Source: Zea mays
Taxonomy: Eukaryota > Streptophyta > Magnoliopsida > Poales > Poaceae
Direction of reading: 5' to 3'
NCBI RefSeq assembly: GCF_902167145.1
Contig: NC_050099.1
Location: 242,308,588 to 242,372,587 of the forward strand
Length of the DNA: 64,000 bases
Positions within the stretch are counted from its first letter, which is position 1. Each line of letters begins with the position of its first letter. Below are positions 53,741 through 64,000 of this stretch, one piece after another. The notes under the pieces are model-generated. The model was not told where the DNA came from, did not search any database, and was given only the letters and a program-made list of their open reading frames with translations. The translations under genes were made by a program, and so were the position numbers.

Positions 53741-55358
53741 TGTCGGCGTTTCGAGACCGGGGGGTCCCTGGGCCGACGAGTGAATGTCGCTGCGTGCCCC
53801 AGCCCAGATGGGTCGAGCGCGAGGGCGAGCGCGAAGGGGGGAGAGCGAGGCGGCCGGAGACCGGCGTGAGAGAGGTGGGAATCCCGCGGCCTTCGTGTTC
53901 GTCACGCGCCCAGGTCGGGTGCGCTTGCAGTAGGGGGTTTCAAGCGTCCACGCGGAAGAGGGAGCGAGCGGCCCCAAGCGAGCGCCTGTTCTCGTCCTCG
54001 TCCCCGCGCGGCCAACCCTCTCTAAGAGGGCCCTGGTCCTTCCTTTTATAGGCGTAAGGAGAGGATCCAGGTGTACAATGGGGGGTGTAGCAAAGTGCTA
54101 CGTGTCTAGCGGGGGAGAGCTAGCGCCCTAAGTACATGCCGTCGTGGCAGCCGGAGAGATTTTGGCACCCAGCTGGTGTGATGTCGTGGCCGTCGGAGGA
54201 GCGATGGAGCCTGGCGGAGGGACAGCTGTCGGAGCGGTTGGGTCCTTGCTGACGTCCTCTTGCTTCCGTAAGGGGGCTGAGAGCCGCCGTCGTCACAGAG
54301 CATGCGGGGCGCCATCATTGCCTATCTGGCGGAGCTAGCCAGATGGGACGCCGGTCTGGTTCCCTGTGGCCCGAGTCAGCTCGGGGTAGGGTGATGATGG
54401 CGCCTCCAGTTGACGTGGCTGGCCTGCGCCCTAGGTTGGGCGATGCGGAGGCTCCTCCGAAGCCGAGGTCGAGTCTGTCTTCCGTGGCCGAGGCCGAGTC
54501 TGAGCCCCTGGGTCGGGCGAGGCGGAGGTCGTCGGCTAAGGCCAGGGCGGAGTCCGAGCCCTGGGGTCGGGCGAAGCGGAGTTCGTCGTCTTCTGGGGCT
54601 TAGCCCGAGTCCGAGCCCTGGGTCGGGCGGAGCGGAGTTCGCCGTCTTCCAGGACTTAGCCCGAGTCCGAGCCCTGGGTCGGGCGGAGCGGAGTTCGCCG
54701 TCTTTCGGGACTTAGCCCGAGTCCGAGCCCGGGGTCGGGCGGAGCGGAGTTCGCTGTCTTCCGGGACTTAGCCCGAGTCCGAGCCCTAGGTCGGGCGGAG
54801 CGGAGTTCGCCGTCTTCCGGGACTTAGCCCGAGTCCGAGCCCTAGGTCGGGCGAAGCGAAGCTTCCTATGGTGCCTCCGGCGGGGCCTGACTGCCTGTCA
54901 GCCTTACTCTGTCAAATGGCACCGCAGTCGGAGTGGCGCAGGCGGCGCTGTCCTTCTGTCAGGCCGGTCAGTGGAGCGGCGAAGTGACGGCGGTCACTTC
55001 GGCTCTGCCGGGGGGCGTGCGTCAGGATAAAGGTGTCAGGACACCTTTGCATTAAATGCTCCTGCGACTTGGTCGGTCGGTGCGGCGATTTAGTCAGGGT
55101 TGCTTCTTAGCGAAGGCAGGGCCTCGTGCGAGCCGGAAATATGTTCGTCGTTGGAGGGGGGCCTCGGGCGAGACGGAAATCCTCCGGGGTCGGCTGCCCT
55201 TGTCCGAGGCTAGGCTCGGGCGAGGCGTGATCGAGTCGCTCGAATGGACTGATCCCTGACTTAGTCGCACCCATCAGGCCTTTGCAGCTTTATGCTGATG
55301 GGGGTTACCAGCTGAGAATTAGGAGTCTTGAGGGTACCCCTAATTATGGTCCCCGACA
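53741..55358 (-). repeat. 5' LTR of the Huck-like element (1618 bp)
   Basis: A near copy of 41458-43188 with five 56 bp tandem units (starts 54603, 54659, 54715, 54771, 54827). It is followed by tctag. Confidence 0.92.
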
Positions 55359-55599
55359 TCTAGCAACTTACTGATTCTCATATTCAAACTTAAATTTATG
55401 AACAATGCAATCTACAGTGTTTTACACTGTATAAGATAATGTTTTAGATGACTATATGAGTGACTGCTGACATGGTCTAATGTAACTAAGGCCAACTTCG
55501 ACCATCCCCTTATATATCTCCACTTATTTTTAATCTGTTTTTCTACTCCTAAAAAGATTATTCCCCTACATATAGTTCCTCTCCAACCATTCTTCCTAA

Positions 55600-56210
55600 T
55601 GCCTTGTTCGTTTGCACCAATCTAGCTTATGGATTGGAATTAAATCCAGGTCACAATTCATGTCTCAAAATAATTCAAGTCTACTCATTTTTTTATTCGA
55701 TTAAACCCATCATGGATTATAATCCAAATGTTTAGGAATTTTTTAAACTATGGAACACATGGATTCTATCCATAGTTCATAGCTCATTAGGTATGGAACA
55801 AATCCATGAAGATATTGCACAAGTTTATATTAGAATCCATAGATCAAAAAATAACTAACTATGAGAGATACATAGATTAAATGATAGATTTAATCCCACC
55901 ATAGGATTGAGTGTGATGTATGGATTCACTCAATTTAGACTCGGATTAAATCTATGGTGGGATTTCATCCCTTGTAACCGAACAAGTCCTAAGAACTTAT
56001 TCGGTTAAGGGTGGAATAGGAGAGGATTTAATCCACTACAATCCCCCTCAGTCCACCCTTAACCGAACAAGGGCATTGTTCGTTTGGATGAAAATCTATG
56101 TGGATTGAGTGATATTGAGTCTGTTCAAATTCATAGCAAGTCAAAATTCATATCAATCCCACCCTATCTCCTTCAATTCACGTGGAATTGAAATAATCGA
56201 ACAAGCCCTA
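55600..56210. repeat. Cluster of Tourist-like MITEs (about three)
   Basis: Ends of the type gccttgttcgtttg / cgaacaag are seen at about 55603 and 55984, a short unit cttattcggttaagg..ccttaaccgaacaagg at 55996-56069, and another from cattgttcgtttggatg to cgaacaagcccta (56073-56211). They share attgaat/ttaatcc words and lie head to tail. Together they probably form a nested MITE group. Confidence 0.6.
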
Positions 56211-57040
56211 AATAGTTTTTCCTATGCATTCAATTCAACTAATTAACAACTATTTATCATTTTTATAATATTAAAATCATACAACATATATATAATCATA
56301 ATAAACATTATTATTATGTTACGGAGCTTAAATATAATTAATATCGTAAAGAAACAATGTAATTAAAGTATAAGAAATAATGTAAAACAATGTAATTGAA
56401 GTATAAGAAATAATGTAATTAAAGTATAGAGTGAGCATATTACTTACTACGGACATTCAATCTTCCTATATATACGAGAACCCTTTGCAGATAACCGTTT
56501 GTAGTACTTTTCAGTTTTCACCCCGTATGTGCGGCTGGGAGAGCTTTACCGTGTCCTTGGAGATAGCCTAAGCACCTTGCTGCTCTACAACTACAACACA
56601 GGCCCTAAATAAAGCTCGCTGCTTCCCTCCACGTTTGAACTCTGGAAAGCAACGCAATTAGATCATCCAAACAACACCGCAATTCATACATCTGGCCACT
56701 AAATAAACCGGCAGTGAAAATATCGACCCAAAGCTGAAAGATCAAGTAGCAGTGATCATTAAAAAACAAGTCAGATTGCAGGGTCGTGGCTAGCCGCTCG
56801 TGACACAAAAGGGTACACACGAAGCAGTTCATCTTTATCCTATCCCAAACGATCGTTTTTACTTTTCGCCTCTATAGCTAACAGAAACAAAAACAGTTTA
56901 TAATTCGATTGCCCAGATATCTATAGCTAATAGTTCTGTACCATCTCCACGATAAACCTAAGATTCATCAGCAAGCCAGAAGTAGCACATGCCTATTCTG
57001 AAGAAGAAGAAGAAACAGGTCTGTGGCCCGACCAATAGGA
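56211..57040. other. AT-rich spacer and 3' UTR side of the YIF1 gene
   Basis: No further exon was found. Two copies of the word aatgtaat(t)aaagtataagaaat occur near 56355-56420. The 3' UTR of the minus-strand gene must lie in the right part of this stretch, but its end is not visible. Confidence 0.45.
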
Positions 57041-57047
57041 TCAAAGG

Positions 57048-58164
57048 TCAGCCACATATGTTGCCGAGCCAGAACAGCATGGGGAATTGCACGACCGCCA
57101 AGAAGATCAGGAAGTAGTGGTTCCGGCCGGGGTGTCTCTCGTAGCTCCTTGGCCCGCCCAGAAGAACCCTCTTCATGGTCTTCACAAGGAAGACTCCCGT
57201 GCAGAGGCAGAACCATGGCATGATGAAGTAATACAGGTAGCTCCAGAAGATGCGGGCCACCATTGCAAGGGAAGTGCCAGCGAAGCAATATCCAGCATAC
57301 GCCACGATGTCCAGCAAGGGAGCTTCGCCGCTTCCCAGGGAGTACAGCAGACCTTTGATGAGGACGACTTGCAGAAACCACCCAAGTATCCCTTTAGAAA
57401 ACTGTAGGGTCAGTGCCTCAGGGGTAAACCTGCATCACAAAGCATGCAATCATTCAAGACACAGTGGTTCATAAATTTATTTGCATTCCTTGTGTGCTGC
57501 TATTACAATGTTCTTCTCTAATTCCAGATGAAACAAAAGAAGTCGTTCACAGTGTATTTACCTTCCAAGAACACCCAAGGCATACCCAGCAGCTACAATG
57601 TAGGTGCCAAATGCCATCAAAGGGATGTACAAGTCCGGTGCATTGATATCCTGGACTGGAGGTTTGTAGGATAGCCTTCCTCCTACTGGTTCAGTTATTC
57701 TTGTCCAGTGACCCTTAAGGAAGACAATAAAGGTCAGAAATGTTGAGACTTCACAGGATCACAATATGCAAAATCCTGCAAAGATAAATTAAAGGTAGAG
57801 CTCTTACCCTGTGCAAGAAAGGGAACAAGATGACCTTCAGTTTGTTCCTCACATACTGGCTGTTGACTTGAAAGTAGTACTGAGGGTCGGACAAATATTG
57901 TGTTATCTGACAAAAAATTGATTGGGGTTTAGCCTTTCTAGTTTTAATATAGAATCATTGACCTCTAAACAAAAAACATGTGCACAAATTTACATTGCTC
58001 TGCATAAACTCAGAACTTGAATCTAAAATCCTTCCGCCATATGTTTCTAGCCCAGTACGGATCAATCCTGGTCCAGCACCCTGCAAGGCAGTTCCAAAAG
58101 GATTTGCTTGTGGATGTATCGGCCTGCCACCTAAACCTCCCATACCAGTATTCATCGCTGCCAT
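57048..58164 (-). CDS. YIF1 / HRF1-family integral membrane protein (4 coding exons)
   Basis: Exons on the minus strand: 58164-57994, 57906-57808, 57713-57562, 57429-57048. They join in frame to 267 aa, the usual length for plant YIF1. YIF1 works with YIP1 in ER-to-Golgi vesicle traffic. The N-terminus is Gly/Pro-rich and cytosolic ([20 protein letters not shown]). Then come [20 protein letters not shown] and [14 protein letters not shown], the family signature, and [20 protein letters not shown], followed by four or five hydrophobic segments in the C-terminal half ([76 protein letters not shown]). All introns have GT and AG ends. A leader intron (58170-60007) separates an upstream exon. No lesion is seen. 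Confidence 0.93.
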
Positions 58165-60007
58165 GGTAACTGAATAAAATAGGAGTCAGACAACAAACCA
58201 TTCAAGAATACAGACAGTAAATTGTTGCATGGATTTCAAGATTAGAAACCAGTTCTCAGAGAACATTTTCTGTTAGGAAATTTAGAGAGAGAGAAAACAA
58301 GTCTAAAGTAGATACTATGTCATTGTTGGTTTATACATTTATGTTTTCGGATTGAAAGTGCTCAACATGTTTTATGTTACACAACTGACAGTGTTAGTCA
58401 CCATGCAAACTATCCTCACCATCAAAGCTGAGTTAGTTATGTGAATGATTGAATGAATGGTAGTGTGAAGAATTCTGGCCATAGAAATGAGCACAGTAGA
58501 TTTTGCTAAAACTTGGAATTTTGAATTTACTAGAAAGCATGTTTGCTTATCTTCATGTCAAACAAAATGGTTTTCTAAATAACAAATTGACACTGACTTT
58601 AAGAAATCCAGTTTTCATAAAACTTGAGATCGAAACAAGGCCTAAAGTATCCTCCACATCATTACATCTCATATTGAATTGTGTAACTTATGTCTACAGT
58701 GACGCAACCATAATGTGGTAGTAGAAGTGCTACTGAAATAGCACTAGTTGTGATTCTGTGCCAATCATACTTCTGTTGGCCAAAAGGATAATTTGGACCT
58801 GCATCAAACTACAAGAGTCTAATCGTTGTGTAATCTGGAGCTGTCTACATGAATAACAAGTTAAACATCATTGCAGTGCAATTGTAAAACATTATTGGCA
58901 CATTCTGAAAATTGCTGAGGAACCATTATAACTAGAGATGCAATTAAAGCAATGGCAGTATAGAATCTAATCATATTCGAGAAAATGCAAACTGTTGCTG
59001 TAACCAGTAGCCAGTAGGCCACTTCACAACCTTCTGGGGACAATACACAACTTTAAACTCAATGGCCAATGAATGAAAACTAGATCCCTGAATTGTTTTT
59101 TTCAGTCCTAGTAAAATTTAAAAAAAAAATAAACATGAATATCTGTCTCCCTAACTTCCTTTCTCTTAGCCACACCATCCATCAAGTACCACTCACACTT
59201 TCTTTTCCTTTGGTGCTTTACTCATAATAACCAATAAAAAACACAAAAAAGGTCATATGTATTCATCGAAATTTCCGATGTATACCTTAAACCTTAGTCG
59301 CCTAAAGAGATAGCATCATTCAAATATAGCACAAACTAAATGAGATAGTGGTACCAAGCAGATTATATCTATATCTCTCTAATAATCCTATACATCAAAT
59401 AGGAAAACCCTTCTATGCTCCAAATTAAGAAAGACAACAGATCTAGGCCGTCTGTTATTTATAGCCACCCATCCACAAACATCACCTAGCCCCCAGCAGC
59501 ACTTCCCAATCGCTGACGTTGGTCCTTTTACACCAATGACTCCATGCAATCCAGGCTCCTTGGCATTGCCACAGCATCCTAGCACATGCCATGCAATATT
59601 CAAGGGTTCATTGGTGGCAGTGACGATCCTTGGCATCCCCTCTAATCCCACAGAGAACCACGTCATGATGAACCCCGGATCACTCACGCGACCAAGGGAA
59701 CAAACTCACCGTTGGGATCTCAATCCGAATTCAGCCCAAACCCGATTCGGCGAACAAAATGAAATGCACCACCCGCGTGTTGCGTCCCAAGTCCCAACTC
59801 CAATGGCGTCAACTGAGAACGACCTCGCCTCAGTGGGAAAGGAGAGCCGAATCTAACCGAGTCGGAGCTGGGGCCGATGGATCAGATCAGTGCGACATGT
59901 ATACGCTTGAAATTAGGTCAGATCCGAATACTAATAGATCACATTAGTGTCTCTGGGGTGCTCTGTTTCGGACAGCAAACAGCAGGAAGGAGAGAGAAGG
60001 AACGTAC
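58165..60007 (-). other. Leader intron of the YIF1 gene
   Basis: The acceptor ttattcag lies at 58170, five bases before the ATG, and a good donor g|gtacgtt at 60007-60001 follows a GC-rich leader exon (from 60008 to about 60140). The 1.8 kb between them holds no ORF of note. A run of small ORFs at 59536-59856 on the plus strand is not supported. Confidence 0.6.
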
Positions 60008-60149
60008 CAGGGGCGGTGTGCCCGTCGCCCGGCGAAAGGCCCGTCGCCTAGCGGCTAGCAGAGGGCCAGAGGCAGGGGACGACGGCGAGCACTGGTCACA
60101 CAGACTCCTCACTCGTCGTCACCTCTCGGTAGGTGCAAACGGAAAATTT

Positions 60150-60960
60150 CAATATTTGACTATACGTTGCAACGAGAATATATAATACCAGTATACTACG
60201 ATAACTTATATATAAAATATGTATTATATTGTTATGAGAAAACGTTTCATAATTAATTTGTAATTCTAGCCATACATAAATTTTGTTATTTTAATCTAGT
60301 TGTTTCACCACTAAATTGCAGCCATCAGTATCATACAGACTTCGATATATGTCACGATTTGTATGGTCTCATCATTGGAGAGCACGTTACACACATGCCG
60401 GAAGTAATTCCATCGTACATTGTTAGTCATCAGACACGCACAACCATACGCTCTTGCTTAAACAAAAAGACAATTGTGTGTGTTTGTGAAGAGAATTAAA
60501 GACAGGCTTCGCGGGAGCTTGTCGTACATAGCGGCGCATGCGACCACGTAGAACTGCTTTTAGAGGTCGAACTGACAGTTGCCAAGCTTTTTCTCGTCAT
60601 CGACGAGCGACGCCAACACGAGTGCCTCCTGCTCACGGTGTTTGTTCGGGGTTTCAAGTAAGAAACATGGATTCATGTTTGGCATTAGTTTATGAAAATA
60701 ACTCACAAATCTGATCCATGGAAAAATATTACGAAGAATAAATGTCACGCATGCAAAAAGAGAATTTAAGTATAAAACATTATTCAAATAAAAGAAATTG
60801 CATGCAAAGCTATTTTTTAAATAATATTACCTCTATCCAAAAATATAATTCAAGAATCTAGGTGATAGTTATCTACTACTACGAATTGTGCAAGGGTAGC
60901 AAGTGAGCTTGGTGAGAGATGTAGTAGATGTGTTTCTTGTCATAGATGCAGACATAAACA
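60150..60960. other. Intergenic, no gene recognised
   Basis: AT-rich with no clear ORF or TE ends. Confidence 0.45.
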
Positions 60961-60964
60961 CACA

Positions 60965-61045
60965 TGTGGTGTAGCGGTGGCTACTCTTGGTCTTTGCTTG
61001 AGAGGTTACGGGTTCAAATTGCCTTGAGGACATGTGTGCTTTTTA
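60965..61045 (+). mobile_element. Possible SINE head
   Basis: tggtgtagcggtggctact could be a pol III A box and gaggttacgggttcaaatt a B box, 45 bp apart, as in tRNA-derived SINEs. A tail with repeated gaatgagaatgacagaac words follows to about 61230. The ends are not defined. Confidence 0.4.
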
Positions 61046-62765
61046 ATTTTAGCTAAACGTGGGTTGTACGGGGAAATGTGGGCTTTGCGGGGAGAGGGGA
61101 ATGATAAAGACATAACAAAGAATGAGAATGACAGAACATGGGAATGAGAAACACATAACAAGGAATGAGAATGGTGGCAGAACGAGAATGACAGAACAGG
61201 AATGGTGGCAGAACACGGAATGACAGACTACTCTTACAGCCTTAATAAGTAGTAGAGATTTGTACCCTGATATATTCGCAGAAGGCACCTATGCAAATTA
61301 CTGACTAATTTTGATAAGAAAGAGTTATCCAGTGATTTGAATTGTTGGTTTTGATAGTTTGTTAAGTTTTATTACAATTTGATTTGTGGATTTGGTGTAA
61401 TAGGTGTGGGTTTTGCCAATTTAAATTGATGAATTATATATATAGTAGTAGAGTGGTATGGATAGATATAGCTTTATCCAATAATTGAGCACGGCTAAGC
61501 GTGTAGAGAGTTTATTTTTTTACAATATTTAGTTGGGCGTGAGGATAAGGAGGGTCAAAGTTTTTTTTAATATGCCAGCGGTTGGTTATTGGAACGAAAG
61601 ATTTAATGGGATATTTGGGATGGCTCTAGGTTTCAGCTAGCTAGTGGAGCTATAGTTTATTATATGATATTAATTTAAATAGCTTTGAAAATATTTTTAA
61701 TCTAAATAATAAATAAAATAACTTATCTAAATGTCTTCTAAAGGCTTATAGCTCCAGTTCCACGATTTTCTGGGGCACCTAATGATCTGCTTCATCAACT
61801 TTATCAAATTTTCTAGAGCTGGAGTGTCCTAAACAGTACCTAAATTTAATTTATGCATGTGTATATAAATAAATCATGTGCATGACTTGTGTTTTTAAGA
61901 CCATTCTCAATGAGTGTTATGAGAGATTTCATTGTGTCACATAGGGTTTTTTATGACATGATACTATATTTATTATGAAATAGGTGAAACTAGTTTTATC
62001 ACTATAAAATTATGCCAGCTCGTTTCCAAGGTATTGAAAAACGTCTGAAACCATCATTGAGAGCAATTTGCTTCATCTCTATCTATTTCATCTATTAATA
62101 TTGATTATTTAAATGTAATGTTTAAGTGACATGTTAGCCTATAAAATTGTGTCATAAAACTCTTAATTGAGAGATTATATTTCATTTTTATTTCATCAAT
62201 TTTTGTTGATGTGGCAACATTAAAAACTGTGTGATGAAACTAACACTGACAAAGGCCTAATCAACAAGAAAATAAACTTCAAGACTACCACGAGCTACAG
62301 TGCACACGTGTTGTCTGCAATGCTAATGCCGCCATTCATGTACACACAATTAAATGCTACTCTTCTTTCATGTCTTTGCATTTATTGCTCATGGTCACCT
62401 GCATGTTTTCTGCTGAAATTGTAAGTTTGATATATCATTCATTTTGACATGATTTTAGTGTGCTGATAAATTCATCTTGCGTAGGAACTTAATTTCACAT
62501 AGATGCATAGATATTTTGAATCATTATGTGTTTAATTGACTACATCTAACACACAAAAAAATAATTTATTTTTCACCAATAAGTTTGTGTGCTATTTTTC
62601 TTCTGATAAAGGATTGGACATGTTACTCGATCATTTTTTGTCTTGCTAAGTGCACTGTCGAATTTCCTAAGAAAGATGGTTGAGATTTTCTAGCAGGGCA
62701 ACTTTGTGAGTGTTGACTGTTTGATTGTCTCTAGCGGCGGATCTAGGGCCCGACAACCTTGGGCT
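61046..62765. other. Intergenic, no gene recognised
   Basis: AT-rich. A purine-rich repeat of gaatgagaat/gacagaac words occurs at 61095-61225. MITE-like DNA around 61900-62260 (accattctcaatgagtg) has no clear ends. Confidence 0.4.
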
Positions 62766-62769
62766 TTCA

Positions 62770-63040
62770 AGGCCCTATTTGTTTGAGTTGCGGCTTTTGA
62801 AGTTTTTCTGAAAAGCTGTTGCATGGCTTTTGATTCTAAGAAGTCAATAATAACTTTTCAATGATGTTATTAGCTTTCATGAAGATAAAAAAACCCCATA
62901 AAATCGGTTTTTTAGTTTTCTGTATAATTACAACTTTTTTGAGTTTCTTGTTTTTCAAGCTAAACCAAAAGGATAGTTGTTTGTTTTAGCTTCTGGCTTT
63001 TCACGATTAAAAGTTCATAAACTTAAACAAGCAGAGCCTT
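62770..63040. repeat. Tourist-type MITE
   Basis: aggccctatttgtttgagtt and its inverse aacttaaacaagcagagcct close the element. A hAT-like start word ggcggatctaggg lies just left of it. Confidence 0.7.
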
Positions 63041-63270
63041 AACTGCGCAGCCTACTAAACAGTCTGCCTCAAAGAATCTTGGTCTGCTACTAGAGTGGTT
63101 TCCACAAGGTAAGTCAATTAAGCATGGCAGCCCCTGCGCAGTCTTGTCTGGGGCGAATAGAATACTTTCACTTGCTTCAGTCAAAGTCAAAAGATGTTAG
63201 AAAAGCCTCTTCATGTGAAGTTTAGAGATATTACTATTGCTAGGCTTAGGCCCGGACAAGTTGTTGCTGA

Positions 63271-63549
63271 GGGTCTGTTTGGAAGTAGAGTATTTTTCTG
63301 TTTTTGAAGAATACTGTAGTATTTGAGATATTGTGGTATTTTTTTTAATACCGTGTTTAATAGACTCTTTAAAAACTCTGTTTCCAAAACTACAGTTTTG
63401 ACTATGTTGCAGTACTTTCACAATTTTGGAAACTTAGTTCTAGACCAAAGTTTTTAATACTGTGGTAGAAACTATGGATATGTCCTGGCATTTTAAAATT
63501 GTAGCATTCTAAAACTATAGTTTTCAAATACTTTATTTCCAAACGGGAC
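63271..63549. repeat. Tourist-type MITE with actatagttt words
   Basis: The ends are gggtctgtttggaa and ttccaaacgggac. The inside repeats acagttt and tactgtag words and is strongly self-complementary. Confidence 0.65.
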
Positions 63550-63901
63550 ATGACTTGTTTTCTTGGCACCTGTATGATATGAGTAGGTGTACCTACATTG
63601 TTTGCACTTCTTGATCCAATATTTGGATTAAGATACTTTGTTGCGTGAATGAGTCCACAAGGTAAAAATGGAGGCCAGTGGAAATTACAGAGTTTTAACT
63701 ATGCGGCCAATAGTTTTTTCACAAACAGCTTTTCCTTAACTCGTATCTTAGAAATAAACTACGTTGGTGATTTGAATTCATTGTGTTGACTTCGTGTGCA
63801 TGCCAGATTTAGAATTTGTAAAGGTGATTTGTCTATTACACCAGTTCCTATATGATAGCACTGTACTTCCACAGCAACATTCTAATTCTCTATGTTGATT
63901 A

Positions 63902-64000
63902 TTACTCCCTCCGTCACAATTTATAAGTCATTTAACTCTTTTATACTAAGTTTGATCGGCTCGTCTCATTCAAATATTAGCCATATCTAAAATATAGTAT
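63902..64000. repeat. Stowaway-type MITE, left part
   Basis: tactccctccgtcacaattt followed by ataagtcatttaactctttt is the usual grass Stowaway end. The right end lies beyond the window. Confidence 0.7.

Larger units (their letters stand above)
41458..55358 (-). mobile_element. Ty3/gypsy element of the Tat lineage, Huck-like, 13.9 kb
   Basis: Target duplication tctag (41453-41457 and 55359-55363). LTRs at 41458-43188 (1731 bp, 3') and 53741-55358 (1618 bp, 5') read TGTCGGGGACCAT...ACGCCGACA on the minus strand. The order on the minus strand is primer site (53722-53740), gag, protease, RT, RNase H, integrase, then a 4 kb non-coding region with an antisense ORF, and the polypurine tract before 43188. 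A long 3' region with an antisense ORF is typical of Tat elements. LTR sequence and gag words recall maize Huck, though this is from memory. By eye the LTRs differ at some 20 sites plus repeat number, so it is older than the element at 19399. The coding frames carry several stops and a frameshift, so it is not autonomous now. Confidence 0.93.

Noticed and set aside
59536..59856. Plus-strand 106-codon ORF in the YIF1 leader intron
   Set aside because: No domain or splice partner. It overlaps the intron of a well supported minus-strand gene.

Overview
This window is nuclear DNA from a grass, most likely a panicoid of the Andropogoneae (maize, sorghum or sugarcane group). The evidence is two many-exon plant genes with GT-AG introns, dense nested LTR retrotransposons, LINEs, SINEs and Tourist, Stowaway and hAT MITE-type elements. 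One large Ty3/gypsy element has LTRs that recall the maize Huck family. No bacterial, organellar or viral replicon features are seen.

Layout: 1-2024 is the 3' end of a Ty1/copia element. 2025-5290 is intergenic, with a tandem duplication, an inverted repeat and MITE-like DNA. 5333-16113 holds a complete 19-exon mitochondrial-type citrate synthase gene (copy A, 472 aa). Its introns carry a complete small copia element (8768-11666, TSD gtcgg), a 795 bp hAT element (11772-12566, TSD gtttattg), LINE and SINE debris and a palindromic MITE. 16597-17743 is a hAT-like element. 18603-32365 is a three-layer nest: a LINE fragment, a second LINE inside it (19 bp TSD), and a young 10.4 kb LTR retrotransposon inside that (19399-29782, TSD attat). 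33006-39832 is a second complete 19-exon citrate synthase (copy B, 472 aa), a tandem duplicate of copy A with about 38 amino-acid differences by eye. 40306-41346 is a hAT element (TSD ggcttacc). 41458-55358 is a 13.9 kb Ty3/gypsy Tat/Huck-like element on the minus strand (TSD tctag) with several premature stops. 55600-56210 is a MITE cluster. 57048-58164 (minus), with a leader exon near 60008, is a complete YIF1/HRF1-family membrane protein gene. 60150-64000 is intergenic with MITEs and a possible SINE.

How the genes relate: the two citrate synthases are a direct tandem pair, now about 17 kb apart because of transposon insertion. Their homology runs from the TATA region to about 400 bp past the stop codon. 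Copy B keeps the usual plant residues. Copy A keeps the three catalytic residues but has changes in otherwise conserved positions, has lost the inside of a leader intron, and has a different C-rich core promoter. YIF1 is an unrelated housekeeping gene of ER-Golgi traffic.

The least familiar system is the young LTR retrotransposon at 19399-29782. It has LTRs of about 3.65 kb, a tRNA-Met type primer site and a Tekay/Del-style polypurine tract, but no gag or pol. Instead it carries a 373-aa ORF with a possible dsRNA-binding-like domain plus a coiled coil, and a separate 43-aa single-pass membrane microprotein ORF behind its own TATA box. It also has a second polypurine-tract copy inside the internal region. 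All coordinates were read by hand from the sequence, and splice sites were chosen to keep the frame and the family sequence.
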